Shown: positions 7,466 to 16,586 of the stretch, one piece after another
Position numbering within the stretch: position 1 is the stretch's first letter
Layout of the letters: every line of letters begins with the position of its first letter
NCBI RefSeq assembly: GCF_001976065.1
Contig: NZ_MNAH01000003.1
Coordinates: 331,502 to 395,501, forward strand
DNA length: 64,000 nt
Source: Pseudomonas putida
GTDB lineage: Bacteria > Pseudomonadota > Gammaproteobacteria > Pseudomonadales > Pseudomonadaceae
Direction of reading: 5' to 3'
Made by a program: the position numbers and the translations under genes
Notes under the pieces: generated by a model
What the model saw: only the letters and a program-made list of their open reading frames with translations
Told to the model about the DNA's origin: nothing
Database searches by the model: none

Positions 7466-8770
7466 TCAGGCGTAATAGTCAACCGCGCTGGAGCCAATCA
7501 CCCGCGTAGCCGTTGCGGCCACTTCCGTCACGCTCGGGGCGATCTCGTCATCCATGGCGTCAAGGCGACCGCCGCTGGCACTGGCCCGCCCGCTCTGCGC
7601 CTGCTGATGTTGCCCCTGATCCTGCGAACCGCGGGACTGGTCGGAGACGTTGACGTCAACCTGGCCCATGCCCTGTTGGGCGAACATGTCGCGCAACCGG
7701 TGCATCTGGTTGTCCAGCGCTTCACGCACCCCCGGATGAGCGCTCATGAAGGTCACCTGGGTCTGCTGGTCGGGCACCATGTTCACCCGAATGTCGAGGC
7801 GGCCCAGCTCGGCCGGCTGCAACTGGATGTCGGCCGCCTTGAGATTGGCGCTGGACAGGTACATGACCCGGTTCACCACTTCTTCGGTCCAGCCACTCTG
7901 GTGCATCGCGATAGGCTGGTTGACCGGCACGGCGTTGGCGGTTTTCGGCGTGGCCGCCTGGGTCAATGCCGCCAGGCGGTTGGCGAAATCATCGACCCGG
8001 GTATCGCTGCTGGCAGATGTGAGGTCCTTGAGGCCCGCATCGATCAGCCCCCCGAAGGCTTTTTCGCCCCCCTGGCCGGTACTGTCCTTGTCGGCTTGCA
8101 CATCGAGCATGTTCGCCATGCCGGCGGCAAAGGTCTGCGCCGCGGTCAGCTCGCCGTCGGCCTGGGCTGGTGCCGCCTTGGGTTGTGCCTGGCTCGAAGC
8201 CGAGACATGCCCGCTCTGCTCCATGGCCATGCGCAGGGCTGGCAAGGCGTCGAGTGGGTCGGCTTCTGGATCGAAACCGGCGTCAGTGGCGGGAACGGCT
8301 GGCGCAACGAGCGCCGCCAACGTCTCTTCGGCGGGATCCGCCACCACAGGCGACGCAGGCGCCGCAACCACAGGCACCGAGGCGGGATCAACAGGCACTG
8401 CATCGACGACCGGCGCCTGTCCGGCGTCCGTCGAATCGGCATCGGCCGGCTTGTCGTCGGCTTGCGCCGGTTTATCGGCGGGCAAGTTATTGCCGCTATC
8501 GGCAACGGCGGGTTGCTGCGCGGCAGATTTATCTTCTACATCCTTGCGGGCGACGCTGTCGGCAACCTTGTCTCGTGCCGATTTCGAAGGTGTGTCAGGG
8601 GTCGACACGGCTTTGTCCCGAGCTTGCCTGGCGTACACCTGCGAGAAGCTGGAGGCCTTATCCCGGGGCTCGGCAATCACTGCGGTGGCAGGGGCTGAAA
8701 CGGATTGACTCTTGGCCTGACTCTTGGATTGAGCAGCAGCCTGGAGCAGTGATTGGGGGGTAAGGGGCAT
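7466..8770 (-). CDS. fliK: Flagellar hook-length control protein FliK
   Basis: FliK is a secreted molecular ruler that triggers the FlhB substrate switch. The 434-residue protein has a long low-complexity Ala/Asp/Pro-rich N-terminal region and a compact C-terminal Flg_hook domain. That domain shows IQLQPAELGRLDIRVNM, then VTFMSAHPGVREALDNQ and LRDMFAQQGM. A Gln/Ser-rich tail follows. Length is normal and only the C-terminus is conserved. A sigma-54-type site lies upstream. Confidence 0.92.
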   Translation of the reverse strand: MPLTPQSLLQAAAQSKSQAKSQSVSAPATAVIAEPRDKASSFSQVYARQARDKAVSTPDTPSKSARDKVADSVARKDVEDKSAAQQPAVADSGNNLPADKPAQADDKPADADSTDAGQAPVVDAVPVDPASVPVVAAPASPVVADPAEETLAALVAPAVPATDAGFDPEADPLDALPALRMAMEQSGHVSASSQAQPKAAPAQADGELTAAQTFAAGMANMLDVQADKDSTGQGGEKAFGGLIDAGLKDLTSASSDTRVDDFANRLAALTQAATPKTANAVPVNQPIAMHQSGWTEEVVNRVMYLSSANLKAADIQLQPAELGRLDIRVNMVPDQQTQVTFMSAHPGVREALDNQMHRLRDMFAQQGMGQVDVNVSDQSRGSQDQGQHQQAQSGRASASGGRLDAMDDEIAPSVTEVAATATRVIGSSAVDYYA

Positions 8771-8820
8771 TTAACGGTCTCCGCTGCACTGGGATCGTAG
8801 GTACAGTTGAAGAGTTGACT

Positions 8821-8835
8821 GCAAGGGTCGAGCCA
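8821..8835 (-). promoter_or_regulatory. Sigma-54-type promoter for fliK
   Basis: On the minus strand the site reads TGGCTC-GACCC-TTGC, with the -24 GG and -12 GC ten bases apart. It lies about 50 bases upstream of the fliK start and just after the hptB stop, so fliK is probably transcribed separately from hsbA-hsbR-hptB. Confidence 0.6.
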
Positions 8836-8870
8836 GTTTCACTCGGTGAAAACGAAAAGCGCCTTATGCC

Positions 8871-9221
8871 TCAGTTTTCCGCCAGGGACCGCTGCCGCTC
8901 TGCTTCGTAAAGGGGTCGCACGATCGCGAACTCTACGTCGATTGCAGCGATCAGCTCCTGGATTTGGGAGGAAGAAAGCTTTTCGGCATTCTTCTCAAGT
9001 TCGCCACACAACGCGACGAGTCTGACGGCGCCCATATTGCTGCTGCTGCCTTTGAAGCTGTGAGCCACGTCTATCAACTGCGCAGCTTTCCCCGCCTCTC
9101 GCAGCGATTGCAGGCGTTGTTCGGAATCGTCGAGAAAGGTATCCAGCAACTGCGGATACGCGTCCTCCATGACTTCGCGCAACGCGCTCAGCGCGTCCAG
9201 GTCAAGATGTTCTTCAGTCAC
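8871..9221 (-). CDS. hptB: Histidine phosphotransfer protein HptB-like
   Basis: The 116-residue single-domain Hpt protein contains the phosphoacceptor context AHSFKGSSSNMGA, with the modified His near residue 49. In pseudomonads HptB receives phosphate from hybrid kinases and passes it to HsbR, affecting FlgM, motility and biofilm. Here it is downstream of an HsbR-like and an HsbA-like gene (gap 30 bases), matching the HptB-HsbR-HsbA pathway. The name rests mainly on that context. Confidence 0.85.
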   Translation of the reverse strand: MTEEHLDLDALSALREVMEDAYPQLLDTFLDDSEQRLQSLREAGKAAQLIDVAHSFKGSSSNMGAVRLVALCGELEKNAEKLSSSQIQELIAAIDVEFAIVRPLYEAERQRSLAEN

Positions 9222-9251
9222 TTGTTCGCTCCCTGATCAAGAATCTTCGGA

Positions 9252-10967
9252 TTATGCCAGAGCCTTCCAGTAAAACTCCACGCGGGCACTTCGACCGCCG
9301 TCAGACCAGCTCGCATTTTGACCCAACTGACGGATCAGGTTGACGCCGCGTCCGGACAGGCGGACAGGATCGGGGGGGCGCTGCAGCACCTGCCCGACAT
9401 CAAAGCCCTTGCCGCTGTCCTCGACGCGAATCGCCAGGCAACCGCCCTCGCCCTCTGGCGTGACCTGTAAATGCACCCGGACATAACCGTCCTTCAATTC
9501 GTCCAGGCGCGTATTGCGCTGTTGATAATAGCGGGTAAAACCTGACACATCGCGCTTGAGGCTGGAGTCCAGGCCCAGCACCCCATGCTCCAGGGCATTG
9601 GAGTACAACTCCGCCAGCACACTGTAGAGCGCCCCGCTCTGCGCCCGCAGGCCATGCACTTCCTGGAGCAGTTGCAACAGATAGGGCAATGGATTGAAGC
9701 GCTTGAGGGTCTCGGCGCGAAACTCGAAACTGGCCGACCAGTCCAGGGGGCAGGACTGGCCGCTGTCGGAATAGACCGGTGCCGGTAAACTCGCCTGCGC
9801 GAGCTCGGTCAGGATGACCTCGACCATGCTGACATCGTCGCGGGCTACACCGCGAAAGTCACGCAGTGCCTGCTCGATGTCCTCGAACAAGGTGTCAGGC
9901 TGACGATTGGCGGCAAACACCTGCTGTAACCGCTGCACGCCAAACAGCTGATCATCGGCATCGCAGGTGTCGATCACCCCGTCGGACAACAGGAATACCC
10001 GGTCACCCACGGCCATCGGAAACACTTCGGTGCGATCATCGAAGGTGTGCGGGCTCAGCACACCCAAGGGTAAATGCCGCGCCGTCAGTGGCGTTCGCTC
10101 CCCACTGGCGATGTGGTGCAGATAGCCGTCCGGCATGCCGCCGTTCCAGACCTCCAGCGAGCGACTCTGGAAACCCAGGCACAGCATCGTCGCGCAGCAG
10201 AACATGTCCACCGGCAGGATGCGCTTGAGCTTGGCATTCATCTCGCGCAGGATTTCGGCCAGGCCGTACCCCTTGGCGGTCATGCCATAGAAGACTTCAG
10301 CCAGGGGCATGGCACCAACGGCGGCGGGCAGGCCATGGCCGGTGAAATCGCCAAGCAATACGTGCATGTCCCCGGCCGGGGTGAACGCCGCCAACAGCAG
10401 GTCGCCGTTGAACAACGCATAAGGCGATTGCAGGTAGCGGATATTGGGCGCATTCAGGCAACCGGAATGGGCCACCTTGTCGAACACCGCCTTGGCCACC
10501 CGCTGCTCATTGAGCAAGTATTCATGGTGCCTGGCGATCTGGTCGCGCTGCTGCAGGACGGTGGCCTGCAGGCGCCGCAAGCGGTCCATTGCCTTGATTT
10601 TGGCGGCGAGGATCACCTGGTTGTAGGGTTTTGCCAGAAAATCGTCACCCCCGACCTCCAGGCAGCGGGCCAACGCCTGGTTTTCCGACAGCGAGGTGAG
10701 GAAGATGATCGGCACCAGGGTTTCCCCGGCCAATGCCTTGATTTGCGCGGCGGCTTCGAAGCCGTCCATCACCGGCATCATCGCGTCCATCAACACCAGT
10801 TGCGGACGTTGCTGGCGAAACACCTCGACCGCTTCGGCGCCGTTGGCCGCCGTCAGCACTTGATGCCCCTGGCGGCGGACGATGCTCGACAACAGCAGGC
10901 GGTCGGCCGCGCTGTCTTCGGCGATCAGGATCGTCAGCGACTCGATTGCCGCCTGCACGGTGATCAA
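9252..10967 (-). CDS. hsbR: Response regulator with PP2C phosphatase and anti-sigma kinase domains (HsbR-like)
   Basis: The 571-residue protein has three parts. First is an N-terminal receiver with phosphoacceptor Asp61 (VLMDAMMP). Next is a SpoIIE/RsbU-type PP2C phosphatase (about 190-395, with GDFTGHGLPAAVGAMPL and LLSDGVID). Last is a C-terminal HATPase of the RsbW type (LYSNALEHGV, then DSGKGFDV and GRGVNLIRQL). In P. aeruginosa HsbR controls phosphorylation of the antagonist HsbA. The hsbA gene here overlaps its start by 4 bases, supporting the assignment. Confidence 0.88.
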   Translation of the reverse strand: MITVQAAIESLTILIAEDSAADRLLLSSIVRRQGHQVLTAANGAEAVEVFRQQRPQLVLMDAMMPVMDGFEAAAQIKALAGETLVPIIFLTSLSENQALARCLEVGGDDFLAKPYNQVILAAKIKAMDRLRRLQATVLQQRDQIARHHEYLLNEQRVAKAVFDKVAHSGCLNAPNIRYLQSPYALFNGDLLLAAFTPAGDMHVLLGDFTGHGLPAAVGAMPLAEVFYGMTAKGYGLAEILREMNAKLKRILPVDMFCCATMLCLGFQSRSLEVWNGGMPDGYLHHIASGERTPLTARHLPLGVLSPHTFDDRTEVFPMAVGDRVFLLSDGVIDTCDADDQLFGVQRLQQVFAANRQPDTLFEDIEQALRDFRGVARDDVSMVEVILTELAQASLPAPVYSDSGQSCPLDWSASFEFRAETLKRFNPLPYLLQLLQEVHGLRAQSGALYSVLAELYSNALEHGVLGLDSSLKRDVSGFTRYYQQRNTRLDELKDGYVRVHLQVTPEGEGGCLAIRVEDSGKGFDVGQVLQRPPDPVRLSGRGVNLIRQLGQNASWSDGGRSARVEFYWKALA

Positions 10968-11263
10968 CTGATGTCGAACAGCTTGTCGAAGTTGGAGATG
11001 GCGAGAATTTTCCTCACGTCAGAATTGCTGTTGACCACGCGAACGTCGGAATCGTCGCCACCGGCATGGTCACGCAACAGCAGCAGCATGCCCAGGGCGG
11101 AACTGTCGAGGTAGGTGGCCTCTTTCAGGTCGACCACCACCGCCTTGAGCGCCTTGTTTTCGTAGGATGCTCGGAAATCCTGATGCTTGGCGAAATCGAA
11201 TCGTCCCTTGACCGATATCGTCAGTTTTTCCCCGTCCGGGGAGACTTCTGTAACGACTGACAT
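10964..11263 (-). CDS. hsbA: Anti-sigma factor antagonist HsbA-like (STAS domain)
   Basis: This 99-residue STAS protein carries the phospho-Ser loop TYLDSSALGMLLLL, with the likely regulatory Ser near residue 56. In the HptB pathway, HsbA switches between binding FlgM and a diguanylate cyclase depending on phosphorylation by HsbR. It overlaps hsbR by 4 bases. Upstream lies the REP array rather than fliJ, so its promoter must be in the roughly 85 bases before the array, within the array, or in fliEFGHIJ by read-through. Confidence 0.88.
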   Translation of the reverse strand: MSVVTEVSPDGEKLTISVKGRFDFAKHQDFRASYENKALKAVVVDLKEATYLDSSALGMLLLLRDHAGGDDSDVRVVNSNSDVRKILAISNFDKLFDIS

Positions 11264-11347
11264 GTCATGGCTTCCTTGTCATTGGTGAACCTTCTTGTAC
11301 AAGGTTTAGCATCGTGTAGAGGTTGGGGCAAGGCAGGGATCAAGATC

Positions 11348-11375
11348 AAAAGATCGCAGCCTTCAGCAGCTCAGG
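11348..11375. repeat. Left inverted repeat flanking the REP array
   Basis: AAAAGATCGCAGCC...CAGCTCAGG belongs to a second Pseudomonas repeat class. Its reverse complement occurs at 12936-12963 with 26 of 28 bases matching, so the array sits between inverted copies. Confidence 0.8.
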
Positions 11376-12935
11376 TCCGAAGACAACCACGGATTCATGC
11401 CCAACACAAAACATTGTAGGAGCCCGGCTTGCCGGCGAAGGCGGCCTTGGGTATTGCATTGTTCTTTCGGGCCTCTTCGCTGCGATGCGGCGCCCCGACA
11501 AGCCAGCTCCTACAGGTCCGAGGACAGCCACGGATTCATGGCCGACACATAACATTGTAGGAGCCGGCTTGCCGGCGAAGGCGGCCTTGGGTATTGCATT
11601 GTTCTTTCGGGCCTCTTCGCTGGCAAGCCAGCTCCTACATGGTCCGAGGGCAGCCAAGGACTTATGGCTAACACAACACATTGTAGGAGCCCGGCTTGCC
11701 GGCGAAGGCGGCCTTGGGTATTGCATTGTTTTTTCGGGCCTCTTCGCTGGCAAGACGGTATCTACATGGTCCGAGGGCAGCCAAGGACTTATGGCCAACA
11801 CAACACATTGTAGGAGCCCGGCTTGCCGGCGAAGGCGGCCTTGAGTATTGCATTGTTCTTTCGGGCCTCTTCGCTGGCAAGCCAGCTCCTACAGGTCCAA
11901 GGACAGCCACGGATTCATGGCCGACACAAAACATTGTAGGGCCCGGCTTGCCGGCGAAGGCGGCCTTGGGTATTGCATTGTTCTTTCGGGCCTCTTCGCT
12001 GGCAAGCCAGCTCCTACAGGTCCGAGGACAGCCAAGGACTCATGGCCGACACATAACATTGCAGGAGCCCGGCTTGCCGGCGAAGGCGGCCTTGGGTATT
12101 GCATTGTTCTTTTGGGCCTCTTCGCTGGCAAGCCAGCTCCTACAGGTCCGAGGACAGCCACGGATTCATGGCCAACACATAACATTGTAGGAGCCCGGCT
12201 TGCCGGCGAAGGCGGCCTTGGGTATTGCATTGTTCTTTCGGGCCTCTTCGCTGGCAAGCCAGCTCCTACATGGTCCGAGGGCAGCCAAGGACTTATGGCT
12301 AACACAACACATTGTAGGAGCCCGGCTTGCCGGCGAAGGCGGCCTTGAGTATTGCATTGTTCTTTCGGGCCTCTTCGCTGGCAAGCCAGCTCCTACATGG
12401 TCCGAGGACAGCCACGGATTCATGGCCAACACATAACATTGTAGGAGCCCGGCTTGCCGGCGAAGGCGGCCTTGGGTATTGCATTGTTCTTTCGGGCCTC
12501 TTCGCTGGCAAGCAAGCTCCTACAGGTCCGAGGGCAGCCAAGGACTTATGGCCAACACATAACATTGTAGGAGCCCGGCTTGCCGGCGAAGGCGGCCTTG
12601 GGTATTGCATTGTTCTTTCGGGCCTCTTCGCTGGCAAGCCAGCTCCTACATGGTCCGAGGACAGCCACGGACTCATGGCCAACACAAAACATTGTAGGAG
12701 CCCGGCTTGCCGGCGAAGGCGGCCTTGGGTATTGCATTGTTTTTTCGGGCCTCTTCGCTGGCAAGCCAGCTCCTACATGGTCCGAGGACAACCACGGACT
12801 CATGGCCAACACAAAACATTGTAGGAGCCCGGCTTGCCGGCGAAGGCGGCTTTGGGTATTGCATTGTTCTTTCGGGCCTCTTCGCTGCGATGCGGCGCCC
12901 CGACAAGCCAGCTCCTACATGGGTTTCGCGCTCAC
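11376..12935. repeat. Tandem array of about 12 paired-REP (BIME-like) units
   Basis: Twelve units begin with the arm GTAGGAGCCCGGCTTGCCGG or a close variant, at about 11416, 11557, 11683, 11810, 11936, 12061, 12187, 12314, 12441, 12567, 12694 and 12821. The period is 125-127 bases, with 141 for the first. Each unit has this arm, a short AT-richer centre (TTGGGTATTGCATTG), an inverted partner (GGCAAGCCAGCTCCTAC) and a spacer with GGTCCGAGG and CACGGATTCATGGCC. The first and last units share a longer variant (TGCGATGCGGCGCCCCGAC) in the second arm. Open frames through the array are by-products of the repeat. Confidence 0.95.
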
Positions 12936-12963
12936 CCTGAGCTGCCGCAGGCTGCGATCTTTT
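12936..12963. repeat. Right inverted repeat flanking the REP array
   Basis: CCTGAGCTGCCGCAGGCTGC plus GATCTTTT is the inverted partner of 11348-11375. It lies 12 bases from the fliJ stop and is itself partly palindromic (CTGCCGCAG). Confidence 0.8.
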
Positions 12964-12975
12964 CCCGGGCAACGA

Positions 12976-13425
12976 TCAATACGCATCATGGCGCGGCAGG
13001 CGCTGGGACAATTCGTCCAGCAGCTTCTGCTCGCGCTTGTCTTCCAGCGCCCTTGCTTCGTCCTGGTAGCGTTGTACCAGTTTGCGCAAACCCTCGACCC
13101 GGGCGAACGCCTGTTGCCAGGTATCCCGCGCCTTGTTCAGGTTGTTCTGGTGCCAGGCAAGGCTTTGCCGCTGTTGATCGATGGCCGTGCCCAATTGCGC
13201 GAGAAAGCCCTGGTAGCCCAGCAACCATTGGCCGGACACGCCGGCACTGCCGCGCACGATCCACTGTTCCTGATAGTCGAGCCGAAAGGCTTCAAGGTCG
13301 GCCAACTTGCTTTCGGCCAGCCGGACCTGGCCCTGGAAGTGCCCCAAACGCTGGACCGCGGTTTTCTCGGCCTTCTCGGCCATTTCCACCACGGGGGCCA
13401 GGCGGCCCGCCCGACTCTGGGCCAT
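12976..13425 (-). CDS. fliJ: Flagellar export chaperone FliJ
   Basis: FliJ is a small coiled-coil stalk protein of the FliHIJ ATPase complex. The 149-residue product is almost entirely helical and charged, begins MAQSRAGRLAPVVEMAEK, and has the GYQGFLAQLGTAIDQQRQ segment seen in pseudomonad FliJ. It lies 6 bases after fliI as the last gene of fliEFGHIJ. The REP array starts right behind it. Confidence 0.93.
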   Translation of the reverse strand: MAQSRAGRLAPVVEMAEKAEKTAVQRLGHFQGQVRLAESKLADLEAFRLDYQEQWIVRGSAGVSGQWLLGYQGFLAQLGTAIDQQRQSLAWHQNNLNKARDTWQQAFARVEGLRKLVQRYQDEARALEDKREQKLLDELSQRLPRHDAY

Positions 13426-13431
13426 GACCGG

Positions 13432-14790
13432 TTAACCGCCCGCCGCGGGCGCGAAGATCGAAGCGAGGTACGCTTCGCTTTCGCCCAGGCTGATGCTGTC
13501 GTTGAGGCCCTGGCGCAGGTATTTGACCAGCTGCGGCTGCAGGGAAATCGCCAGGTCGGTCTCGCGGTCGCCGCCGGCGACGTAGGCGCCGACGCTGATC
13601 AGGTCGCGGCTCTGCTGATAGCGCGACCACAACTGCTTGAAGTACTGCGCCCGAGCCATGTGTTCGGGCGACACCACCGCCGGCATGACCCGGCTGATGG
13701 AGGCCTCGATATCGATAGCCGGGTAGTGGCCCTCCTCGGCCAGGCGCCGCGACAGCACGATGTGCCCGTCGAGCACGCCCCGCGCCGAGTCGGCGATCGG
13801 GTCCTGCTGATCGTCACCTTCGGACAGTACGGTATAGAACGCCGTGATCGAACCACCGCCCTTCTCGGCATTGCCGGCGCGCTCCACCAGCTTCGGCAAC
13901 TTGGCGAACACCGAGGGCGGATAACCCTTGGTCGCCGGTGGCTCGCCGATGGCCAGGGCGATTTCCCGTTGGGCCTGGGCGAAACGTGTCAACGAATCCA
14001 TCAGCAGCAGGACGTTCTTGCCCTTGTCGCGGAAATACTCGGCGATTCGCGTGCAATACATGGCGGCGCGCAGACGCATCAGCGGCGCATCGTCCGCGGG
14101 CGATGCCACCACCACCGAACGCTTGAGCCCTTCTTCACCGAGGATGTGCTCGATGAACTCCTTGACCTCACGCCCCCGCTCGCCGATCAGGCCAACGACG
14201 ATGATGTCGGCCTCGGTAAAGCGCGTCATCATGCCCAGCAGCACGGATTTACCGACGCCGGTACCGGCGAACAGACCGAGTCGCTGACCGCGCCCGACCG
14301 TCAACATGCCGTTGATGCAACGAATGCCCACGTCCAGCGGCTCGCTGATCGGTTCGCGCTTGAGCGGGTTGATGGTCGGGCCATCCATCGGCACCCAGTC
14401 CTCGGCCTTCATCCCGCCCTTGCCGTCCAGCGCACGACCGGCACCATCGAGCACGCGCCCGAGCATGCTCATGCCCATCGGCAAGCGGCCGCTGTCTGAG
14501 AGGGGAACCACCCGGGCACCGGGGGCGATACCGGCCACGCTGCCGACCGGCATCAAGAACACCTTGCTGCCGGAAAAGCCCATGACTTCGGCTTCGACCT
14601 GCACCGGGTGGTAGCTGTCATCGTTGATGACCATGCAGCGACTGCCCATGGCCGCGCGCAAGCCCTCGGCTTCGAGGGTCAGGCCGACCATGCGCAGCAG
14701 GCGACCTTCGAGGATCGGCGCGCCAGCCAGGGTCGTGGCCTCGGCGTAACTGCCCAGGCGCTTGGCGAAACTGGTGCGTTCAAGGCGCAT
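13432..14790 (-). CDS. fliI: Flagellum-specific ATPase FliI
   Basis: FliI is the F1-beta-like ATPase energising flagellar export. The 452-residue protein contains Walker A ([15 protein letters not shown], about 170-184) and [16 protein letters not shown]. Walker B is in [18 protein letters not shown], and a C-terminal domain holds [15 protein letters not shown]. Its start overlaps the 3' end of fliH by 11 bases. Length and motifs are standard. Confidence 0.97.
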   Translation of the reverse strand: MRLERTSFAKRLGSYAEATTLAGAPILEGRLLRMVGLTLEAEGLRAAMGSRCMVINDDSYHPVQVEAEVMGFSGSKVFLMPVGSVAGIAPGARVVPLSDSGRLPMGMSMLGRVLDGAGRALDGKGGMKAEDWVPMDGPTINPLKREPISEPLDVGIRCINGMLTVGRGQRLGLFAGTGVGKSVLLGMMTRFTEADIIVVGLIGERGREVKEFIEHILGEEGLKRSVVVASPADDAPLMRLRAAMYCTRIAEYFRDKGKNVLLLMDSLTRFAQAQREIALAIGEPPATKGYPPSVFAKLPKLVERAGNAEKGGGSITAFYTVLSEGDDQQDPIADSARGVLDGHIVLSRRLAEEGHYPAIDIEASISRVMPAVVSPEHMARAQYFKQLWSRYQQSRDLISVGAYVAGGDRETDLAISLQPQLVKYLRQGLNDSISLGESEAYLASIFAPAAGG

Positions 14791-15562
14791 CGGGGGCAGC
14801 CATTGGTTTGTCGCCGACGGGCAGCTCCAGGCTCAGATCCGCCGCGGCCGGGTGCAAGGCCTGCTCGTGAAGCTGGTCGAACAGCTTGTCCATCACGCGC
14901 GCTACACGGGTTTCCACCGTGGCATCGATACGGCTGTGTTCGGTTTCAACCCGGCAACCACCGGGCAACAGCGCCTCGTCCTCGACGATGCGCCAGGTTT
15001 CCTCATGGCGCTCGCGCAGCGCTTTGACCTGCGCGAAATCCTGCGGATTGATGTACAGCCGCACGTTGTCGACGCCCAACGGCAACAGCTTGAGGGCCTC
15101 GCGCATGACGTGTTCGATCTGCGACGAGTCCATGACCAGTTCGCGCTGGATCACCTGCCGGGTCATGTGCCGCACCAGCTCGACCAGAGACTTTTCAATC
15201 TGGGTGTCCTGTTCGGCGATGGGCTCGAACAGATGCGCCATTATTTTTTCAAGCCCGGCGATCTTCGCCGCCAAGGCCACTTCCGCTTCCTGGCGAACCT
15301 TGAGCGTGGTGCTATGGAAGCCTTCTTTCTCACCCACCGCGAAACCTTCGTTGTAGGCTTCCTGGCGAATGCTCTCGAGCTCTTCTAGGGTCAGTGGCTG
15401 GACTTCCTCCAGCGGCACTTCCTCCATTTGCGGCGGCTCGGGTTCGGGCTCAGGCTCAGGCTCGGGGGCCGGCGGATCGAAGCTGGGCAGCGCCCAGGAT
15501 TCGAAACCACCGACATCCCGGGCCCGGATCAGGTCAGAGGGTTGCTCATCGTTCTTGGCCAT
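14780..15562 (-). CDS. fliH: Flagellar assembly protein FliH
   Basis: FliH is the export-ATPase regulator that links FliI to FliN. The 260-residue protein has a Pro/Glu-rich N-terminal region containing a run of Glu-Pro dipeptides (about residues 32-44). A helical domain with GEKEG follows, then a C-terminal vacuolar-ATPase-E-like domain ([20 protein letters not shown]). The Glu-Pro run is encoded by a near-perfect hexanucleotide repeat around 15434-15470, which could vary in length among strains. Confidence 0.95.
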   Translation of the reverse strand: MAKNDEQPSDLIRARDVGGFESWALPSFDPPAPEPEPEPEPEPPQMEEVPLEEVQPLTLEELESIRQEAYNEGFAVGEKEGFHSTTLKVRQEAEVALAAKIAGLEKIMAHLFEPIAEQDTQIEKSLVELVRHMTRQVIQRELVMDSSQIEHVMREALKLLPLGVDNVRLYINPQDFAQVKALRERHEETWRIVEDEALLPGGCRVETEHSRIDATVETRVARVMDKLFDQLHEQALHPAAADLSLELPVGDKPMAAPDAP

Positions 15563-15566
15563 GGGG

Positions 15567-16586
15567 TCAGATCATTTCCTCGCCGCCCTTGCCGCCGAGC
15601 ACGATTTCGCCCGCTTCGGCCATGCGACGGGCGATGGTGAGGATTTCCTTCTGAGCGGTTTCCACATCGCTGACGCGCACCGGGCCCTTGGCCTCGAGAT
15701 CGTCGCGCAACAGTTCGGCCGCACGCTTGGACATGTTCTTGAAGATCTTCTCCTTGACGTTTTCGTCCGAGCCCTTGAGGGCCAGCACCAGCACGTCGGA
15801 GGACACTTCACGCAGCAACGCCTGGATGCCGCGATCGTCGACATCGGCCAGGTTGTTGAACACGAACATGAGGTCTTCGATCTGACCGGACAGGTCTTCG
15901 TCGACTTCGCGGATCGAGTCCATGAGCTGGCCTTCGATCGAGCTGTCGAGAAAGTTCATGATGTCCGCCGCGCGCTTGATCCCGCCCAGGGTGGTGCGCG
16001 AAGCATTGGAGTTGCCGGAGAACTGCTTCTCGAGAATCTGGTTGAGCTCCTTGAGGGCCGCCGGCTGCACGGTGTTCAGCGAGGACACCCGCAGGATGAT
16101 GTCCAGGCGCACCTTGTGGTCGAAATTGCCCAGCACTTCACCGGCCTGATCCGGGTCGAGATACGCCACCACGATCGCCTGGATCTGCGGGTGCTCGTAG
16201 CGAATCACGTCGGCGACCGCGCGCGGCTCCATCCACTTCAGGCTGTCGAGGCCGCTGGTATTGCCGCCCAGCAGGATGCGATCGATCAGGCCGTTGGCCT
16301 TGTCCTCGCCCAGTGCCTGGGTGAGCATCTTGCGCACGTAATCGTCGGAACCCACGCCCAGGCTGGTCTGGTCGCCGACGATATCGACGAACTCGCTCAT
16401 CACCTGCTCGACCTGCTCGCGGTGCACGTTACCCATCTGCGCCATGGCCACGCCGACACGCTGGACCTCTTTGGGCCCCATGTGGCGCAGCACCTGGGCG
16501 GCATCGGTCGAGCCCAGCGACAGCAGCAGGATCGCGGCTTTGTCGACCTTGCTCAGTTTGGCGGCAATGGCTCGGTTATCACTCAT
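15567..16586 (-). CDS. fliG: Flagellar motor switch protein FliG
   Basis: FliG is the rotor protein that contacts the stator. The 339-residue product has the N-terminal FliF-binding domain (KVDKAAILLLSLGSTDAAQV), the middle EHPQ motif (RYEHPQIQAIVVAYL) and the C-terminal charged torque helix (EDLMFVFNNLADVDDRGIQ). It overlaps the end of fliF by 8 bases. Length is standard. Confidence 0.98.
   Translation of the reverse strand: MSDNRAIAAKLSKVDKAAILLLSLGSTDAAQVLRHMGPKEVQRVGVAMAQMGNVHREQVEQVMSEFVDIVGDQTSLGVGSDDYVRKMLTQALGEDKANGLIDRILLGGNTSGLDSLKWMEPRAVADVIRYEHPQIQAIVVAYLDPDQAGEVLGNFDHKVRLDIILRVSSLNTVQPAALKELNQILEKQFSGNSNASRTTLGGIKRAADIMNFLDSSIEGQLMDSIREVDEDLSGQIEDLMFVFNNLADVDDRGIQALLREVSSDVLVLALKGSDENVKEKIFKNMSKRAAELLRDDLEAKGPVRVSDVETAQKEILTIARRMAEAGEIVLGGKGGEEMI

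Noticed and set aside
4909..7509. Long plus-strand open frame of 866 codons antisense to fliO-fliK
   Set aside because: It runs opposite six well-supported flagellar genes, has His/Arg/Asp-rich shadow composition and no recognisable domain. Such frames are common in GC-rich antisense DNA.
8836..8870. Possible terminator after hptB (GTTTCAC/GTGAAAAC stem)
   Set aside because: The stem is short and lacks a T tract in the hptB direction, so no feature was called.
11376..12935. CRISPR array
   Set aside because: The repeat period is about 126 bases, the sequence between arms is itself repeated rather than unique, and there are no cas genes.
11323..12972. Several ORFs on both strands through the repeat array
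   Set aside because: They repeat the same 42-residue pattern because 126 is a multiple of three. There is no ribosome-binding site or non-repetitive domain.
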